DNA of 64,000 nt from Phylloscopus collybita (taxonomy: Eukaryota; Chordata; Aves; Passeriformes; Phylloscopidae). The notes beneath the pieces were generated by a model. That model was not told the DNA's origin, searched no databases, and saw nothing but the letters and a program-made list of their open reading frames with translations. The stretch covers positions 7,355,501 to 7,419,500 of the forward strand of contig JAJNNQ010000003.1 in the NCBI GenBank assembly GCA_027886175.1, read 5' to 3'. This document shows positions 59,928-64,000 of this stretch, piece by piece (position 1 is the first letter of the stretch; every line of letters starts with the position of its first letter). The translations under genes were made by a program, and so were the position numbers.

Positions 59928-62900
59928 GTCTCAAACAGGTGAGTGGGAGACCATTTTTCTCTTTTTTTTTTTTTTTGTCCTGTCAACAGAATTACATACT
60001 ACATTTCATGTAATTAGATCTATACATGAAATGTATTGAATGAAGCTGGGTAGATGATACAAGCTGAAATTTGAAACAGAGTAGTCTTGACAAACTGGAA
60101 GTAAATGCATAAAATATGTATGCACATGATGGAACGCTGGGAACACAAGTTCTAACTACGGTTTCAGCTCCAAGGTTATGGTGTCAAGTCTTCCAAGGTT
60201 TTCCAAGCACGGTGGCACAAAAAATATGTCCTTTGCTTTTACACAGATTGAATTTTGTGCAGAATCATTGACAGACAGTGGCAATACATCTACTCTGTGC
60301 AGAAGAATATGTAGAAAATCAAGTATGAAGTATAATCTCTTTATCAAAGAGAAGACAAAGCTTTGATGTCAACAGGAGGTCCTTCTGTGGACTTTGATAT
60401 AGAATTAATTTCAGTAATCTTAATTATTTTGCCCCATCTTAATATCTTTATTACGCCATGAAATGGTGTTTTCCTAAGGGAGAGCAAACAGTTTGGGAAT
60501 TTTCTTTTCTTTCTTACTCAATTTTGTTTTGGTTTCAGTGGGAGTATTTGTTGTTGGTTGAGCTGCTGACAAAGAAGTCCTGAGGGACAGGAGAGGATGT
60601 GTTTGTCTTGGAATGTAGATGTAGGTGGCATATTGGCCTTATGATGGATGCACAGACTTGAGGAGTGATAATTCACCCCAAATCCCCGCTTGTAATATTT
60701 TAATGTATTATGACAATATAATCTTGTGTATTAATAACAGATTATAGTATGTATATTTATGGGGTAGTATTTAGCCAGATGAGATTTGCTTATGTAAATT
60801 CTACTACCTGTGTTTGAAACTGATAGTGGCTGCTACTTAATGCTGCTCCAAAAGGCACATTGTAACTTCAGACTTTGTGTGTTTGGAGAACTCGCTCAAT
60901 GTTTATTTGTTTCCTCCCTATTCTCTCTTTGTGGTTTTTAGAAAAATATATTTCATCCAAGAACTCTAGTCTTCTAATCTGGTGATATTAATTTCATTTA
61001 GTTGTGTGCCCCTTTATGCAGTCTTGATTTAATATGTCATTTTCTTCTTCTCACAGAACAGGGATGAGTGAGCAAGAACCAAAACTTTTCTGAAAACAGA
61101 AAGAAAGGCTTTATTATATAAAGCTAAAATTGAAAAGCAAGAGTGACAGGATTTCCATACAACTGAAAGATTATCTTCTTTAAATGTGTAACTCATGTTT
61201 GCTCTTTATGGGCAGATTGTTAGGCTGTATGTTTAGCTCTCTCAAGAGACATTTAGGACTTCAAATGCAATAATAAATTAATTTGCAAGATAGAGACAAC
61301 AATGAGAGATTCAATTCCAAGCCAGAGATGTGAAACTTCCGTGGAATTTTCAAACATTAAATGACAGCTTTATTTACTTGTGTAAATAAATACCCAGCCA
61401 AGGAGGTAAAACACAAGATGGGCAGCATCAGGAGAAGCAGCTGCTTTTCCCATCTCCAAAGAGATGTGACTTACATCAGTGTTATTGCCTGCTCTCCTCC
61501 ACGTCACTTGGCTACCCCAGTCCCCTGAGAGGCCAACAACAACAAAGCAAGGGCAGATGAGAGGCCTGGTGTGTGCAGGCCTCGCTCCTCCTGAGATAAC
61601 TGAGGTTACTCCTGGCAACAAGGAGGTGACAGTTGACACCCATCATCTCAGAAAGGAAACCATTCCTCTCCTCAGAGGCCAACACAAAGCTACCAGATGG
61701 GAACAGTTTTCTGCCACTGTCTATCAAGGCTGGAGCACAGCTCTCCAGCCTTCTGTGACATCAATTTTATGCTGAGAGCACAGCAGTCTCAAAAAACACT
61801 GAAGAGCCATTTACTTGTGAAGTATAAGAAACATCTGTCAGGGGCTAAAAGTGTTAAAGAAATGCTTCACCGTACATTGAGTTGGCAGAATCTTGGGCTC
61901 AGACTACAGGAAAAAAACATTAGCGGTGAAAGACCACAAGATTTATCCTAATTTATCAGATTACTTCCTCAGAAAGTCTCCTTTTGAACTGCTCTTCAAC
62001 AGAAGAACAAATGTGTAGACTTCAATGCTTAATAAAGCTAAAAGCTTCTCCCTGGGGTAATTGAAATTTTTCCATCAAAGGGTAGATAGACCTGGTTGCA
62101 GCTGCAACAAAGAAGAAACATATAAAGCCAAGTGGAAAGCAGTTAGACAGCATTGGTGGTGTAGGACCATTGAACATGGTCTTGCTAATTGGAATCTATA
62201 GCACAGGACATTCAACTACATGCTGGGCAAATGACCCTGAAAGTTTCAAGTCTATCTAGTATAAAAAAAAAAAAAGTTCAGATGTAAAAATAATCATAGG
62301 AATGATGGATTCTGTATCCTTGAATGGGCATAACCAACCAGAGATCTAGGTAACTGGCAAATTTCTTTTTTAAATAAGGCCCTTTGAGTCCCATATATGC
62401 ATCTACTTTCACAAGCATTTCAAAACCCGTCTTCTAATAATTTCACACAGAGCTTTCAGAGCAGCAATGTTCAAAAGAATGAAAGTAATGAAACACAGCA
62501 AAGTTTTACATTTTTATTTCTGTACTTTGGGAAAATTCCTATTGAAGACAGAAGGCAGTTCAAATTGGAATTGCTTTACTGCCAACAAAAATGTGTGACT
62601 CTTGATCTAATGAAAAATTAGAGAGATTGAAAAGCAGAAGTAGACTTAGGAAAGATTTCAGTTACAGCAGGATGCAGCCCTTATTGCATTTGTAGTTCAA
62701 ACTGTGATCTCTAAGGAGACCTAAATTGCTCTGGAGTGTGGAATTTAGGGTATTTGAGACTTTATTTTCTCAGAGGAACAAGTATGGGTAGCTAAGACAT
62801 CAGGTTTTATTATCATGCATTTAGAAAACATATGTTATTTTAATTTAAAATAAAATGCCGTTTAATGATGAAAATGTTAAATTCTTAAAACCCTTGTCAG

Positions 62901-63579
62901 GGGAATTAAAAATTGCTCAAAATGGTTCCAAAAAGTGGAAATTGGTAATTTTTTTGAAGCTTCCTCTCTGGTAAACTGATTTGGATAAACATACTTCTTT
63001 GTATACCGGAAAAGCTGTTTTATTTGTTATTGTTATCGGTATGTAACAACTTCTAAATAGTTGTCACATGCTCTGTACCTTTGTGAGCACTGAAGTATTT
63101 CTGGGAAGTGAAACAGCTTCAACAGCAAAAGCTGGAATTACACTTCACACTAACACACCAGGATGTCAGAAGAAACTACCCACAAACTCTGTGTCTGTGT
63201 TTCTGTGCCCCTCAGAGGTGGGAGAACCGAGGGGTGGAGAATCTTCCCTTGAGTGCAACACCACGTTACAGGGCTGCACTTCTTCCCAGGCAAATACAAC
63301 TTCATTCCAGTGTCTTGATGGGATGTGGCATTGGCTGGGTGCTACAGACATGGGCACACAGTTCAGAGAGTAAAAGAACTGCAAGCGAATTCCTGCTCCA
63401 GGATGGCAAAAAGTACATTTTAACTTGGATGTTCAAAATACCAGTTACCATTATGTTGAAAATGAATTAATCTTATGGGTCTCTATTGTTGATGCTTGGA
63501 GCCATCTCTTCTACCATTTTTTTTTAGTGAGAAAAAGCATGTGAATATCACAAGTGACCATCGGGTACTTTCATGTATT
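59928..63579. other. Intergenic, no gene seen
   Basis: AT-rich unique-looking sequence with a poly(T) run near 59961-59976. No exon or element is recognised. Confidence 0.65.
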
Positions 63580-63850
63580 CCCCAGAACTGTTCTTTCTCT
63601 CTTGGTTTCCCTCATCAACCCTTCATTTTATCTACCATCCTCTCTTACCTCATCTTTTTCATTCATCAAACCCTTTTTCATGAAAGCCTGAATTCTGAAC
63701 TTTTCTTCTACTGTTGTTTGAACTTTTCTTTCTTCTGTTGTTCTTTTCCCTCTATTCTTGACTTTTTATCATTTTTCTCCTTCTTGTTTCTTTTCGTGCA
63801 TACTTCATCCATCTGCACTAACCCTCTTCAGCCCCTCCATCTGACAGATC
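63580..63850. repeat. Pyrimidine-rich stretch
   Basis: About 270 bp dominated by T and C on the plus strand. It contains a small imperfect tandem duplication: 63697-63719 resembles 63720-63743, each starting GAACTTTTCTT. The 120-codon frame over it is composed of F, S and L and is not a gene. Confidence 0.75.
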
Positions 63851-64000
63851 TAATGTAGTTGCAATAAGCCACTTCTTTTCCACTGTCTAAAGCAGAATTT
63901 TAAATGTTGAACAGAGGAACTCCCTCCAGCAGGAAAAGTCCAGGGCTGGACATATCACTCCACTGAGAGAGAACAAGACAAGCAGGCACATACAGCTGTG

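Overview
The window is vertebrate nuclear DNA, almost certainly from a bird. It holds GT-AG introns, a CpG-island promoter, CR1 LINE fragments and an LTR of a kind common in avian genomes. No prokaryotic gene organisation, rRNA, tRNA or CRISPR array is visible. The species cannot be named from sequence alone.

Left part (1-16.4 kb): one recognisable gene, CCDC39, lies on the minus strand and is cut by the left edge. Fifteen consecutive coding exons can be placed to the base, from the ATG at 16067 down to exon 15 at 187-346. They total 726 complete codons plus one base. Every junction has GT/AG ends and the reading frame is continuous, including two codons split across exons. The protein is coiled coil nearly throughout. 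It matches the known ciliary 96-nm ruler protein CCDC39, which works with CCDC40 to set inner dynein arm and nexin-dynein regulatory complex spacing in motile cilia. The last exons (about 200 residues by comparison with the human protein) lie to the left of the window. The start codon sits in a CpG island (about 15.78-16.41 kb) that contains two tandem RFX-type half-sites, as expected for a ciliary gene.

Right part (16.4-64 kb): about 48 kb in which I find no protein-coding exon. It holds a CR1 fragment against the CpG island (16436-16671, minus), a second CR1 3' end (36641-36951, plus), a solo LTR (47346-47890, minus), microsatellites and long homopolymers. It also holds single-copy AT-rich sequence with a few segments that look like candidate regulatory DNA: CTCF-like motifs, a small CpG cluster, and CpG-retaining blocks rich in homeodomain-type motifs. 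In human the 5' side of CCDC39 faces a long gap before FXR1 and the SOX2 region. A gene-poor interval here fits that synteny, but this is inference.

I found no exotic or undescribed system. The most testable observations are the promoter RFX half-sites, four CTCF-like motifs (two of them in a 129-bp duplication) and the candidate conserved non-coding blocks at about 39.1-39.4 and 44.0-44.5 kb.
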